64,000 nucleotides of DNA from Agarivorans litoreus. GTDB taxonomy: Bacteria; Pseudomonadota; Gammaproteobacteria; Enterobacterales; Celerinatantimonadaceae. Position 1 is the first letter of the stretch, and every line of letters begins with the position of its first letter. This document shows positions 33,915-43,321 of the stretch, one piece after another. The stretch spans positions 2,187,001-2,251,000 of the forward strand of contig NZ_BLPI01000001.1 of assembly GCF_019649015.1 (NCBI RefSeq), given 5' to 3'. The position numbers and the translations under genes were made by a program. A model generated the notes under the pieces. The model was given only the letters and a program-made list of their open reading frames with translations, did not search any database and was not told the origin of the DNA.

Positions 33915-34694
33915 ATGGCGGGTAAAATTGATAAAAAGACTTATGAAAAACGCTTAGAGGAATTGCAAACAGAGCTAGTTAAACTGCAGCAGTGGGTGGT
34001 AGCAAAAGGCCTTAAAGTGGTGGTGATATTTGAGGGGCGTGACGCTGCCGGTAAAGGCGGGGTGATAAAACGGATGGCCGAAAAGCTAAACCCACGGGTA
34101 TGCCGCATTGCCGCGCTGCCAGCGCCCAATGAGCGAGAAAAAACTCAGTGGTACTTTCAGCGGTATGTGGCGCACTTGCCCGCCGCTGGAGAAATAGTTC
34201 TGTTTGATCGCTCTTGGTACAACCGAGCTGGTGTGGAAAAAGTGATGGGCTTTTGCAGTGATGAACAGCATCAGGATTTTTTACGCGCCTGCCCTGAGTT
34301 TGAAAAAATGCTGATCCGTTCTGGTACTATTTTGATTAAATACTGGTTTTCGGTGTCTGACGAAGAGCAGGAAAAGCGCTTTTTAGAGCGCATCAATAAC
34401 CCTCTCAAACGCTGGAAGTTTAGCCCAATGGATTTAGAGTCACGTTCGCGTTGGGTGGCTTATTCGCAAGCTAAAGATGAAATGTTTGCTTACACCGATA
34501 CTAAGCATTCGCCTTGGTGGGTGGTGAATTCCGACAACAAAAAAGCGGCGCGACTTAATTGCATTAGTCATTTTTTGACGCAAATTGACTATCAAGATAT
34601 AGAGCATGAAAAAATTATTTTGCCAGACATTGATAAGAAAGATTATGTGCGGGTGCCGATTAACGAACAAAGCTTTGTGCCAGAGCATTATTAA
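33915..34694 (+). CDS. ppk2: polyphosphate kinase 2 (class I-like)
   Basis: It transfers phosphate between polyphosphate and nucleotides, usually making GTP or ATP from GDP or ADP. The 259 residues form one PPK2 domain. Walker A is [11 protein letters not shown] near residues 41-51, the lid region starts [20 protein letters not shown], and Walker B is [17 protein letters not shown]. One domain and the presence of both motifs suggest a class I enzyme acting on nucleoside diphosphates. It stands alone, divergent from gmk; a link to nucleotide and alarmone balance is tempting but unproven. Confidence 0.92.
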   Translation: MAGKIDKKTYEKRLEELQTELVKLQQWVVAKGLKVVVIFEGRDAAGKGGVIKRMAEKLNPRVCRIAALPAPNEREKTQWYFQRYVAHLPAAGEIVLFDRSWYNRAGVEKVMGFCSDEQHQDFLRACPEFEKMLIRSGTILIKYWFSVSDEEQEKRFLERINNPLKRWKFSPMDLESRSRWVAYSQAKDEMFAYTDTKHSPWWVVNSDNKKAARLNCISHFLTQIDYQDIEHEKIILPDIDKKDYVRVPINEQSFVPEHY

Positions 34695-34762
34695 CCAACT
34701 CCAAATGGTTGTTTTATGGGTACAATAGCAGGCTACTTTTTTGCTTATTAAGGTTGAGTATA

Positions 34763-35419
34763 GTGGCTAGTTGGCAAAACCTGTTTGCTGAACAGCAGCA
34801 GCTGGATTATTACCCTCGTTTAATCAATAAGGTGGCTGAACAACGCGCTGCTAAGGTGATTTACCCTCCAGACGCTGAGGTATTTAGCGCCTTCGACAGT
34901 TGCCCGATAGATCAGCTTAAAGTGGTGATTCTTGGTCAAGATCCTTACCACGGTGAAGGCCAAGCCCATGGTTTAAGTTTTAGTGTGCCAGAAGGGGTTA
35001 AAATTCCACCATCGCTGCGCAATATCTACAAAGAATTAGCCACAGATATCGACGGCTTTGTTATTCCTGAGCATGGTAATTTAAGTGCTTGGGCCAAGCA
35101 AGGCGTGTTGCTACTGAATACGGTGCTTACCGTTGAGCAAGCAAAAGCTCATTCACACGCAAAATATGGCTGGGAAACCTTTACCGAGGCTGTAATTAGT
35201 TACATAAGCCTGCATTGTGATGGCGTGGTGTTCTTGTTGTGGGGCGCCCATGCGCAAAAGAAAGGCCAAGTGATTGATGCTAACAAACACCATTTGTTAT
35301 GTTCGGTACACCCCTCGCCCTTGTCTGCCCACCGCGGCTTTTTAGGCTGTGGCCATTTTTCTAAAACTAACCAGCTGCTAGAGCAGCAAGGAAAAGCCGC
35401 TATTGATTGGCAGCTTTAA
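34763..35419 (+). CDS. ung: uracil-DNA glycosylase
   Basis: It removes uracil from DNA at the start of base-excision repair. The 218 residues have the catalytic water-activating motif [18 protein letters not shown] (about residues 60-77), LLLNTVLTV, and the DNA-intercalating loop [11 protein letters not shown] (near 185). The GTG at 34763 gives the same start as E. coli Ung (M-A-x). An upstream in-frame start at 34709 would add 18 non-conserved residues. The stop overlaps the end of the leftward diguanylate cyclase gene by four bases. Confidence 0.95.
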   Translation: MASWQNLFAEQQQLDYYPRLINKVAEQRAAKVIYPPDAEVFSAFDSCPIDQLKVVILGQDPYHGEGQAHGLSFSVPEGVKIPPSLRNIYKELATDIDGFVIPEHGNLSAWAKQGVLLLNTVLTVEQAKAHSHAKYGWETFTEAVISYISLHCDGVVFLLWGAHAQKKGQVIDANKHHLLCSVHPSPLSAHRGFLGCGHFSKTNQLLEQQGKAAIDWQL

Positions 35420-36717
35420 CTGGCGAGTTGAGTGCAGTTTCGTCCTTTGTCTTTAGCCAGATAAAGTGCGCTGTCGGCGCGATTGAAGGCTTGATTAAAG
35501 GCTTCGTCTTTGTTTACCCGGGTTAAACCAATACTCATACTCAGTTTGACATGTTGTTGTTTACCTTGATGCGATAGCAAAAAGTCTTGCTGTTCAATTA
35601 ATTTACGTAAACGCTCGGCAAAGTTAAAGGCGTCTATCTCATGCTGTTGTTGCGACAACAATACAAACTCTTCACCACCCCAGCGAGCAAATAAGTCTTG
35701 GCTGCGAGTCACTGCGCTTAACTGGCGTGAGAAAAAACGCAATACGTCGTCACCATTGTTATGACCATAGCGGTCGTTAATCAGTTTGAAGTGGTCAATA
35801 TCAAAAACGAATAAGTAGTAGTTATTGTTGCTTATTGGGTTCTCTTCTAGAGCGTCTAATAAACCTCGACGGTTAAGTACGCCGGTAAGTTGGTCGTTAC
35901 TGGCGGTGTGTTTTAGCTCGTCTACATCTTGCTCAAGGGTCTGAATAGACTGGGTTAAATTCTTTTTCTGATGCAGCACATAGCGAATCAACTCGGCAGT
36001 AAAATAAACAAGCCATACGGTAATGATAGTGGCATATAAGCTTTCGTTGCTGATCCACTTCCCTTCAGCTTCAACCTTATTTACGGTGATGGTGTATTCG
36101 CCATCGGACGAGGTGGAAGGAATATCAAAGGATATTTCTTTAACTTTAGAGAAGTCTAAAGTGAAGTCATCACGTGATTGGTAATAACGATTTAGCCACC
36201 ACGCCGGAATAGAGAATTGGTTAAATTGAGCTTTCGCTTCGTGCTCCGCCAGTTCTTGTTTCTCAAAGTAGGTGAACATAAATTTTGCATCAGACAGATC
36301 GTGGCCGTTGGTTGCTTCGGTGCTGCGCATAAAGAAGCGTAGTTCGCTAGCTGGTCCTTCGAAATCTGCGTCCACCACCAATTGTTTATAGTCACTTAAA
36401 TCGATGTTTTCTAAGGAAGCGTATTTGTCTGAGGTACTCGCGTCAGTTGGCTTGTGGAACTTGATGCTTATTCCGCAATACTTTGCCGGCAAATGGCTGC
36501 TTTCTAGGTTACAAACAAACTTTTGGTTGCTGGTTAGCCAATATGCACTAGAGTTGCCGCCTTGTCCTTTATCGGAGTACAAATCCACTAGCATGTTTCC
36601 ACTGGGGTAGATCTGAAGGCGCTTGGCAGGTATCCATTGGGCAGCCACAAGCACTAGCACGGTAAGGGCTAAAAGAAAATTGCGCAGCCAAGTCCAAGAA
36701 GATGAATATCGTTCCAT
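35416..36717 (-). CDS. diguanylate cyclase with periplasmic sensor domain
   Basis: A 433-residue inner-membrane enzyme that should make cyclic di-GMP. One helix near residues 13-28 and another near 215-235 ([20 protein letters not shown]) flank a periplasmic beta-rich domain of about 180 residues. A short coiled coil ([15 protein letters not shown]) leads to the GGDEF domain from [13 protein letters not shown]. The active loop is WGGEEF near residue 345, and [14 protein letters not shown] is intact. The overall plan and several sensor residues ([28 protein letters not shown]) resemble the protein at 60830-62110. It ends tail to tail with ung, overlapping by four bases. Confidence 0.9.
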   Translation of the reverse strand: MERYSSSWTWLRNFLLALTVLVLVAAQWIPAKRLQIYPSGNMLVDLYSDKGQGGNSSAYWLTSNQKFVCNLESSHLPAKYCGISIKFHKPTDASTSDKYASLENIDLSDYKQLVVDADFEGPASELRFFMRSTEATNGHDLSDAKFMFTYFEKQELAEHEAKAQFNQFSIPAWWLNRYYQSRDDFTLDFSKVKEISFDIPSTSSDGEYTITVNKVEAEGKWISNESLYATIITVWLVYFTAELIRYVLHQKKNLTQSIQTLEQDVDELKHTASNDQLTGVLNRRGLLDALEENPISNNNYYLFVFDIDHFKLINDRYGHNNGDDVLRFFSRQLSAVTRSQDLFARWGGEEFVLLSQQQHEIDAFNFAERLRKLIEQQDFLLSHQGKQQHVKLSMSIGLTRVNKDEAFNQAFNRADSALYLAKDKGRNCTQLAS

Positions 36718-36902
36718 TTATACCTGTGAAAGGTGAGTAAATACTTTTGTTTCTTGCTAAAAATATAGCCTGCTTGGAGACAAATAAATGTGAGCTATTT
36801 GGGCATCTTTACTTTTGTCTTATGTTTTTTTGCTAATTTTAGGCAGGAGCTTTGGTTGATTTGCTGTTCGGTGTATAACAAGCAAAAACTCAAGAGGTAG
36901 CA

Positions 36903-37190
36903 ATGGCAAAAGCACAGGCGCGAGCTCAACACATTATTGTTAGTTCAGAAAAAAAAGCCTTGGAAATACTAGAAAAGTTAAACAAAGGCTCTAGCTTTGA
37001 GGCGATGGCGTTACGTTTTTCGTCATGCCCTTCTGCTAAGCAAGGTGGCGATTTAGGCGAGTTTGCTAAAGGTGATATGGTGAAAAGCTTTGATAAAGCG
37101 GTGTTCTCTGGCCCCTTAAATGAAGTAATAGGGCCAGTTAAAACACAGTTTGGTTTTCACTTAATTAAAGTGAATGAGCGCTGGAGCTAA
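36903..37190 (+). CDS. ppiC: parvulin-type peptidyl-prolyl isomerase PpiC
   Basis: It catalyses cis-trans isomerisation of peptidyl-proline bonds. The 95 residues are a single parvulin domain without signal peptide: AQHIIVSSEKKALEIL at the start, LRFSSCPSAKQGGDLGEFAKGDMV in the middle and GPVKTQFGFHLIKVNER at the end. These closely follow cytoplasmic E. coli PpiC (93 residues). The ATG at 36903 has an AAGAGGT-like site just before it. It is monocistronic and convergent with the lipoprotein gene. Confidence 0.95.
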   Translation: MAKAQARAQHIIVSSEKKALEILEKLNKGSSFEAMALRFSSCPSAKQGGDLGEFAKGDMVKSFDKAVFSGPLNEVIGPVKTQFGFHLIKVNERWS

Positions 37191-37220
37191 AATCTTGCAA
37201 CAGCCCTATCAGCGCTTACT

Positions 37221-37712
37221 TTATAGTGCCTGAACACTTGAGCTTATTTGCTGGCCAAGATCTTCTAACTTAAATGTGCCCTTCTCGCTAAGGTTTACCG
37301 CCGGCCACAAGCTTCCAATGTCCAGTTTTACATCTACCTGATAATCTAACTCAGGGCTTTTTAAGGCAACAAACGAGCTTAACAGGCGGAAGGTAGCAAT
37401 TAAGTTGGCTTGGGCAGGCAAGGTAAAGTTGGCCTCGCCATAACCGGGCACTTCGGGTAAATCGCTGGTGGCACCAGTGACGATTTCATGGCCGTTTAGT
37501 GACAAGGTATATACTGCCCCAGCTAAGCTGAGTGTTTGTTTATTGGGGTTAACCACCCGTAAATTAATATCGAAGCTTGGTGTCATGCTGTCACCTGCGG
37601 TAGGCACTACCGATACCAAGTTTACTTTAGGCGGGTCGTTAGGAACCATGCTGCTACAGGCGATAAGCCATAAGCTGGCAGATAGAATAAGAGTTTTTAG
37701 TGCAAGCTGCAT
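37221..37712 (-). CDS. LEA14-like (water stress/hypersensitive domain) lipoprotein
   Basis: A 163-residue probable lipoprotein. The signal MQLALKTLILSASLWLIAC ends in a good lipobox (LIAC), so it is anchored to the membrane by Cys19. The mature part has the LEA type 2 immunoglobulin-like fold seen in desiccation-linked proteins: FDINLRVVNPNKQTLSLAGAVY and the ANFTLPAQA strand. A role in stress tolerance is known for plant relatives only. It is convergent with ppiC and followed upstream by the MITE-like element at 37783-37920. Confidence 0.8.
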   Translation of the reverse strand: MQLALKTLILSASLWLIACSSMVPNDPPKVNLVSVVPTAGDSMTPSFDINLRVVNPNKQTLSLAGAVYTLSLNGHEIVTGATSDLPEVPGYGEANFTLPAQANLIATFRLLSSFVALKSPELDYQVDVKLDIGSLWPAVNLSEKGTFKLEDLGQQISSSVQAL

Positions 37713-37782
37713 GATAAGAAACCTAAAGGAAGAGAATTAAACTACCGCTAGTTAAGCACAATCTGTTTGGCTTTGCATTGTT

Positions 37783-37920
37783 ATACCAATCGTACTAACT
37801 AACTGCTCATTCTATCGGGTTAAAATGCTCGGTAACTGGCTTAGAATTTTTGATTGTAGAATAAGTACTTATCGAAAAATTCTGCCTTATTTCTGATCTC
37901 TTTCTTAGTGTGATTGGTAT
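37783..37920. mobile_element. MITE-like element with terminal inverted repeats
   Basis: A 138-base AT-rich stretch without coding capacity. It is bounded by the 16-base terminal repeats ATACCAATCGTACTAA (37783-37798) and TTAGTGTGATTGGTAT (37905-37920), which pair at 14 of 16 positions. A second, nested inverted repeat (AGAATTTTTGAT and ATCGAAAAATTCT around ATAAGTACTTAT) lies inside, so the whole element can fold as one long hairpin. Short elements with ATACCAAT-type ends are common in marine gammaproteobacteria. No transposase is present. Confidence 0.6.
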
Positions 37921-37968
37921 TAGACAAATCAACAAGCCAGCAGATCGCTGGCTTGTGAAGGCAATATT

Positions 37969-38439
37969 CTAAGTATTGCTTGGTTCTACCGCTTCCACCC
38001 AAAAGGTGCCTACTTCAGCGCGAATCACCTCTACTTCGCTACCAGCAGCAATGGTTTGCTCACTTTTTAAGGTCCAGCTAATGCCAGAGTGCTTATAGCT
38101 GCTTAAACCACGTTTATCGATGTCTTGTTCGCAAAAAAAACGGTGCCCATCAAAGTCGCTGCTTACTTGTTTGTTATCAGCACTATTTTGTAGCTTACGC
38201 ATCGGCTTCCACAATACACCGGCCAGTAAGCTGCTCATAACGGCGTTGGCTAATAGAATACTATTCCAGGTTTCTGGTAGTACATTTAACCAAACCAATG
38301 AGCCAGTAATGACTAAGGACAAGCCAATAAAAAACAAGATGAAGGTGGCAAAACCGATGATCACCACTTCAATGGCAAGCAAGATGATGCCGAAGGCAAT
38401 CATTAACTGAGGTATGTGGTTAGCAAACAGTTCTGCCAT
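37969..38439 (-). CDS. ybbJ: NfeD family membrane protein (YbbJ-like)
   Basis: A 156-residue inner-membrane protein. Three hydrophobic segments (about 10-30, 31-50 and 55-75) precede a C-terminal OB-fold NfeD domain (SSYKHSGISWTLKSEQTIAA, then GSEVEVIRAEVGTFWVEA). NfeD proteins nearly always pair with an SPFH/stomatin protein. Here the stomatin-like gene lies four bases upstream in the same direction, so the pair is one operon like E. coli qmcA-ybbJ. The likely role is membrane microdomain organisation or quality control. Confidence 0.9.
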   Translation of the reverse strand: MAELFANHIPQLMIAFGIILLAIEVVIIGFATFILFFIGLSLVITGSLVWLNVLPETWNSILLANAVMSSLLAGVLWKPMRKLQNSADNKQVSSDFDGHRFFCEQDIDKRGLSSYKHSGISWTLKSEQTIAAGSEVEVIRAEVGTFWVEAVEPSNT

Positions 38440-38443
38440 AGGA

Positions 38444-39379
38444 CTAGCCTCTATTTAGGGTATTTAAAATGGTGGTGGCTTGAGCAACTAAAGAGCCTGC
38501 TTCAGTGCTGCTGTCGGGTAACAATACTACACTCGATTCTTTAGCAATGGCGTGTTTAGCTTCAATCGCTTTAGTCGCAAGGTCTAGCTGAACCGCTTTT
38601 TGACCTTCTGGGGTTGCGGCCGATTGGCCCACGGTCATTAAGGCTTTGGCTTGCGCATCGGCAACCGCAATAATCGCTTCTGCTTCACCTTCTGCACTTA
38701 GTACTTGCTCACGCTTTTCTGCCTCTGCTTGTAATACTCGCGCTTGTTTTTCACCTTCAGCAATGTTGATTGCGGCAGCTTTTTCACCCTCAGACTCTAG
38801 GATTTTAGCGCGACGTTCACGCTCGGCGCGCATTTGTGATTCCATCGAATCCATAATTGAAGCCGGCGGTGTAATATCTTTAATTTCGTAACGCAGCACT
38901 GCAACGCCCCAAGAGGCTGAGGCTTCGTTAATTTGAGTAACAATTTTGGCGTTAAGTGCATCACGCTCTTCGAAGGTTTTATCTAGCTCAATTTTACCAA
39001 TTTCAGAACGCATAGTGGTTTGCGCTAATTGAGTTACCGCAAATACATAATCTTCTACGCCGTAAGTGGCTTTGTATGGGTCAAGTACTCGAAAGTACAA
39101 CACGCCATCTACCGACAAAGAAATGTTGTCTTTGGTAATAGCCGCTTGGCTGGGTACGTCATAGGCTTGTTCTTTTAAAGAACGGCGTGCAGATACTTGG
39201 TCAATCATAGGTATTAGGAAATTCAAGCCGGCTTCTTTGGTCGATTGGTATTTACCAAAGCGCTCAATAACCCATGCCTCATTTTGCGGAACAAATTTAA
39301 TCGAAGATTTAAGTACAAATAACGCAAAAATTAACAGCGCAACTTGCACGGTGAGAAGATAATCAAAAATCATGGGCAT
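38444..39379 (-). CDS. qmcA: SPFH/stomatin-like protein (QmcA)
   Basis: A 311-residue membrane-anchored SPFH (band 7) protein that forms oligomers with its NfeD partner. One N-terminal anchor helix (YLLTVQVALLIFALFVL) is followed by the SPFH domain (VPQNEAWVIERFGKYQ, DNISLSVDGVLYFRV, DPYKATYGVEDY). A long alanine/glutamate-rich coiled coil (AAAINIAEGEKQARVLQAEA) and an oligomerising tail complete it. I start at the ATG read from 39379 because AAGGAA lies six bases before it. An upstream ATG at 39511 would add 44 residues without a ribosome-binding site or family match. Confidence 0.92.
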   Translation of the reverse strand: MPMIFDYLLTVQVALLIFALFVLKSSIKFVPQNEAWVIERFGKYQSTKEAGLNFLIPMIDQVSARRSLKEQAYDVPSQAAITKDNISLSVDGVLYFRVLDPYKATYGVEDYVFAVTQLAQTTMRSEIGKIELDKTFEERDALNAKIVTQINEASASWGVAVLRYEIKDITPPASIMDSMESQMRAERERRAKILESEGEKAAAINIAEGEKQARVLQAEAEKREQVLSAEGEAEAIIAVADAQAKALMTVGQSAATPEGQKAVQLDLATKAIEAKHAIAKESSVVLLPDSSTEAGSLVAQATTILNTLNRG

Positions 39380-39958
39380 AATACTTTCCTTAACAGTAAA
39401 ATTAATCAAATCGCGAATAGTCGCTAAGCTAAAAGCCGAGTTTGCCAATGTTAAGTCGTTGCTTAACCGCTTATTATTTATTCGCAAGAAAAGCATAAAT
39501 CTTGCTGACAATACAGTAGTTTTGCTTTATTTAGTGAAACCGCTTGTAAAGCCTGAGTGATTTATCTGAATTGGTTTATTAACAGCGGTAAATTACGCTT
39601 TAGAGCTAGCTGGTAACGATTGTGGGCGCGTTTATGTGTAGGTGAGTAGAGCTACTCAAGAGCCCTGTGCCTTTTTACCCAATTATAGTTGATCTCAATT
39701 TATTCAAATTCATTGGATGATATTTGCTTTGGTTGTGAGCTTTCGTATTGGGCCGCTATAAATTTCCATACGAGGAAGATGCCTTCAAAACAAGTATTAG
39801 CGAAACTATCTCAAGGGAACCTCGCTAGACTTAAGTTAACAAACTATTTTATATGTAGTGTTCGATCCTACATAAACGATTGTTCAACGATAAAAATATT
39901 ATCGATACTAAATCCATCAAAACCGAGTTGATTCTTAATTTAACTAAGGAGGTAATTT
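39380..39958. other. intergenic region between qmcA and the M20 peptidase gene
   Basis: About 580 bases that should hold both divergent promoters. The sequence is AT-rich toward the right. I see one short inverted repeat (ACGATAAAAATATTATCGAT, 39890s), the AAGGAGG ribosome-binding site of the peptidase gene, and no convincing gene. An 80-codon frame at 39689-39931 is open but looks like chance. Confidence 0.5.
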
Positions 39959-41482
39959 ATGACACAGCAAACTAAGCTTTTTACTGGCATCGCCTCAATA
40001 TTTGCTCTTTCAGCAAGTCTTTCTGTTTGGGCTACCGAAGAGCAGGATTTTAGCTCAATGCAAATGCAAGGCGTTGAGCAAGTGGAAGTGAAGGTCGATA
40101 TAGATGGGGCTGCGCAGCGACTTTCTCAGGCTGTGCAATTTGCTACTATTTCGAATCAAGACCGCAGTGATTTTGATGAAGCCGCATTCAATAACTATCA
40201 TGACTTCTTAGTTAAATCTTATCCTTTAGTTCATAAAACACTTAAGCGTGAGTTAGTGGGTGACCCTCGCCCATTCAGCTTAATTTACACATGGGAAGGC
40301 AAAGATCCATCATTGCCACCAGCCATTTTTATGGCTCATCAGGATGTAGTACCGATTGCCGAGGAATCTCGTGATCAATGGGAAGTGGAGCCTTTCTCTG
40401 GTGAAATCAAAGATGGTTATATTTGGGGGCGTGGATCTCTGGATGACAAAAACCAGATTCATGCGATTTTAGAAGCCGCTGAAATGAAGATTAAAGAAGG
40501 TTTTCAACCTGAGCGCACTATCTTATTTGTGTTTGGTCACGATGAAGAAGTAGGTGGTCCCGAAGGGGCTAAGCATGCTGCGGATATCGTTGAGCAGCGT
40601 TATGACAAGGTTGCCTTTGTCATTGACGAATCGGCGCCTCTTACTCCGGGAATCTTCCCTGGCATTCGTGAAAATACAGCCTTGATCGGTATTGCGCAAA
40701 AGGGTTTTGTTAGTCTTGAAATTGCAATTCATGGTGTGGGTGGTCACTCATCACAACCTGCTGGTGAGTCGAACATTGTGGCTCTGGCTAAAGCGGTTGA
40801 AAAAGTCGAGGCGGCACAATTTCCATACAAAATTCATGATGCAGTTCGCTATCAGTACCGCTTTATGGGACCAGAGTTACCTGAAGACCAGCAGCCAATG
40901 TATAAAGCTGTGGCTTATGGTGACAACGATTCGATCAGCGACCTAGAGCAGAAATTCATCGACGTTATGTCACAAAATCAAGTGACTCGAGCCATGTTGC
41001 ATACTACAACGGCGGTGACCATGTTTAATGCTGGTATTAAAGATAACGTTTTACCACCAGCGGCAACAGCAGTAGTTAATTTTCGCCCAATGCCTGGAGA
41101 TTCGCCAGAGGTGATCATCGAGCATGTGAAAAAAGCCATCAATGATGATCGTATTACCGTTCGCGACATTTCGGCTTCTACACCTGCAACAAACGTTGCT
41201 GATCCAAATGGTGAGGGTTATAAAATGCTGGAGAAGACTATCCGTCAAATCTGGGGGAATGATCTGATTGTCTCGCCATTTTTTGTAATTGGAGGCTCTG
41301 ACTCTAAGCACTTCCAAGCGCGTGATTTTGCACCGGATGTGTATACCATTACAGCTCTACAACTGGAAAATGTAAAAGAGTTTGAAGGTTTCCATGGTGT
41401 GAATGAGCGAATCCTCGTTGATGAGTATGCTCGTTCAATTGGTTTTTTCTATAAGTTGATGGATAACTTAGAAACCCTTTAA
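39959..41482 (+). CDS. secreted M20 family metallopeptidase (PM20D1-like)
   Basis: A 507-residue exported zinc hydrolase. The signal peptide (FTGIASIFALSASLSVWA, cleaved before TEEQ) places it in the periplasm or outside. Zinc ligands are the His of FMAHQDVVPI (about 126), the Asp in RGSLDDKN, the Glu pair in FGHDEEVGGPEG, and later GGSDSKHF. A dimerisation domain sits between (GFVSLEIAIHGVGGHSSQPA). The arrangement fits the carboxypeptidase S/PM20D1 branch, which acts on N-acyl amino acids or peptides. A perfect AAGGAGG lies before the ATG. The DUF3299 gene follows after 110 bases, perhaps in one transcript. Confidence 0.9.
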   Translation: MTQQTKLFTGIASIFALSASLSVWATEEQDFSSMQMQGVEQVEVKVDIDGAAQRLSQAVQFATISNQDRSDFDEAAFNNYHDFLVKSYPLVHKTLKRELVGDPRPFSLIYTWEGKDPSLPPAIFMAHQDVVPIAEESRDQWEVEPFSGEIKDGYIWGRGSLDDKNQIHAILEAAEMKIKEGFQPERTILFVFGHDEEVGGPEGAKHAADIVEQRYDKVAFVIDESAPLTPGIFPGIRENTALIGIAQKGFVSLEIAIHGVGGHSSQPAGESNIVALAKAVEKVEAAQFPYKIHDAVRYQYRFMGPELPEDQQPMYKAVAYGDNDSISDLEQKFIDVMSQNQVTRAMLHTTTAVTMFNAGIKDNVLPPAATAVVNFRPMPGDSPEVIIEHVKKAINDDRITVRDISASTPATNVADPNGEGYKMLEKTIRQIWGNDLIVSPFFVIGGSDSKHFQARDFAPDVYTITALQLENVKEFEGFHGVNERILVDEYARSIGFFYKLMDNLETL

Positions 41483-41592
41483 TCAGTCAGTTATATCAAA
41501 TGGTGCCAGTGACGGGTATTCGTTACTGGCAATTATCCGTTATTGCCGCGAACGGGTGATGGTCAAACCGGTATATATCTCGGGAAATAGAA

Positions 41593-42201
41593 ATGAAACG
41601 CTTATTGCTAATGTTGGTGCTGGTAGCTCCTTTTGTTAATGCAACAGAGACCCTATCATGGAACGATCTTCGTCCCCAAAACGTGCAGCAACAAAATCTA
41701 TCCTCAAGTGATGAAGCACTAATCACAGAGATCTACGCCTATGAAGTTGCGCAGCAGAGCCGCAACCTCAGTCCGATGGAACACGATGGTTACATCAAGC
41801 GAATTGAATTCGCAGAGAAACGTGGCTTGAATGTTAGACAAGCGTTGGATGAGTTGGTAAGCGGTAAGCGGTACGCTAATGCGATTATTCCAGACCTTGA
41901 AGTAAAGGATATGAAACTTGCTGGTTTTTTGGTTCCACTTGAAATACAAGGCATGGTTGGAACCCAGTTTATTCTGGTTCCTACTGGTGGTGCTTGTATT
42001 CATACGCCACCCCCTCCAGTGAATCAAACTATTTTGGTCAATTTTCCTGAGGGCTTTAAAATGCGAAGCCTTTATACTCCGGTCTGGGTTAAGGGGGATA
42101 TTAAAGCAGAAGTTGTTTCTGCATCAGTAACATTGTCTGATGGAAATCAGGCGATTGAAACTGGATATGTAATTGAAGCATCTGACATTGTGGATTTTTG
42201 A
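41593..42201 (+). CDS. DUF3299 periplasmic protein
   Basis: A 202-residue exported protein of unknown function. The signal peptide MKRLLLMLVLVAPFVNA is followed by a mature domain with the DUF3299 signature: KLAGFLVPLE, then VPTGGACIHTPPPPVNQTIL and YTPVWVKGDIKAE. DUF3299 proteins often sit near ABC-transporter or metal-handling genes; here the neighbour is a secreted M20 peptidase 110 bases upstream. The conserved Cys-His in GACIHTPPPP could bind a metal, which is inference. It is convergent with the LysR gene. Confidence 0.82.
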   Translation: MKRLLLMLVLVAPFVNATETLSWNDLRPQNVQQQNLSSSDEALITEIYAYEVAQQSRNLSPMEHDGYIKRIEFAEKRGLNVRQALDELVSGKRYANAIIPDLEVKDMKLAGFLVPLEIQGMVGTQFILVPTGGACIHTPPPPVNQTILVNFPEGFKMRSLYTPVWVKGDIKAEVVSASVTLSDGNQAIETGYVIEASDIVDF

Positions 42202-42250
42202 GCCTCAGCCTATTTACCGCACTATTTACCATCGGCTTAAGCGCTCTGAG

Positions 42251-43183
42251 TTAGCACTTTAAATAGCGACTTAAGGCTTGATCCCAATAAGGGTTTAAAC
42301 CAAAACGCTGGGCTAAAAAATCTATCATTACTCGGCTGCGGTGTGGCAAGTAGCGGGTATTGGGATAAACCGCCCAAGCGTGCAATGCGGGTAATTTATA
42401 CTCGGGCAGCACTATCTCTAGCTGTCCTTTTGCGATGGCTTGCCAAGCAATAAAACTCGGTGTGTGGGCAATGCCGTGCCCGGCAATGGCTAAGTCTTGC
42501 AAAAAATCACCATTGTTGGCGCTAATATGCGGTTGATAAGCCACTTGGTGAACTTGCCCTTTATTATCACTTAATTGCCAACTGGCAGCGCCGCGTAAGC
42601 TGTAATGCAGTACTTGGTGTTGGCTAAGTTGTTCTGGCTTGGTGGGACGGCCATGTTTGGCAAGGTAGGCCGGAGAGGCCACTAAGGCAAAATTGATAGG
42701 GGTAATTTTTTTTGCCTTAAGGCTGGAGTCTTTCAGCTCGGCAATGCGCAGCGCTAAATCGATGCCTTCTGCCACTAAATCATGTTGGCTGTCGGCCAAG
42801 CTTACCTTAAGTTTAAGTTGTGGGTGCAGTTGCATAAATGCATCAAAAGCGCTGCTTAAGTGCGCTTGGCCAAAGGATAAGGGCACCGCAATATGTAAGC
42901 TGCCAGTTAAGGTTTGTTCTTGGCAGCTAGCGTCTTGGTTTAGCTGATCAACCTCGTCAATAATGCCTAGACTTCGTTGATAAAACTGTTGGCCAGCGTC
43001 GCTTAAACTTAGGCGACGCGTGGTCCGTTGCATTAGGTTGCTGCCTAGGCGCTTTTCCAAGGCACTTAAACGCCGACTCACCACCGATTTAGCGACTCCT
43101 AACTGTTCAGCCGCACGGCTAATGCTGCCTGCCTCGACCACCCGCACAAAAATCTGCATTTCTTCGAGCTGTCCTATCGCCAT
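42251..43183 (-). CDS. LysR-family transcriptional regulator (CrgA/DmlR-like group)
   Basis: A 310-residue regulator. Its N-terminal winged helix-turn-helix (MQIFVRVVEAGSISRAAEQL, then GVAKSVVSRRLSALEKRLG) binds DNA. The C-terminal substrate-binding domain (LTGSLHIAVPLSFGQAHL onward) should sense a small ligand. It is divergent from the doxX-pirin-ghr operon, the classical LysR arrangement, so it most likely controls that operon. An inverted repeat at 43204-43226 between them is a candidate operator. It is not a close match to E. coli YhaJ, which controls the analogous genes there. Confidence 0.88.
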   Translation of the reverse strand: MAIGQLEEMQIFVRVVEAGSISRAAEQLGVAKSVVSRRLSALEKRLGSNLMQRTTRRLSLSDAGQQFYQRSLGIIDEVDQLNQDASCQEQTLTGSLHIAVPLSFGQAHLSSAFDAFMQLHPQLKLKVSLADSQHDLVAEGIDLALRIAELKDSSLKAKKITPINFALVASPAYLAKHGRPTKPEQLSQHQVLHYSLRGAASWQLSDNKGQVHQVAYQPHISANNGDFLQDLAIAGHGIAHTPSFIAWQAIAKGQLEIVLPEYKLPALHAWAVYPNTRYLPHRSRVMIDFLAQRFGLNPYWDQALSRYLKC

Positions 43184-43203
43184 ATTCCATGTTCGCTAGT
43201 GAT

Positions 43204-43226
43204 TATTGTTGCCATTATAGGAACAA
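43204..43226. promoter_or_regulatory. candidate LysR operator between divergent genes
   Basis: ATTGTTGCC and GGAACAAT form an imperfect inverted repeat around ATTATA, which could itself be a -10 box. It lies about 20 bases upstream of the LysR start and 96 bases upstream of doxX. Binding is inferred from position and symmetry. Confidence 0.4.
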
Positions 43227-43321
43227 TTATTTGCTAAGCGCACGGTTTATCGTTCTTCATAACAACATTAATCTGTTGTTAAGCAAATGGCCTTGAGCCA
43301 AATAAACAGACGGAGAACACA

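Noticed and set aside
39689-39931. 80-codon frame before the M20 peptidase gene
   Set aside because: No ribosome-binding site, irregular composition and position in a promoter region; treated as chance.
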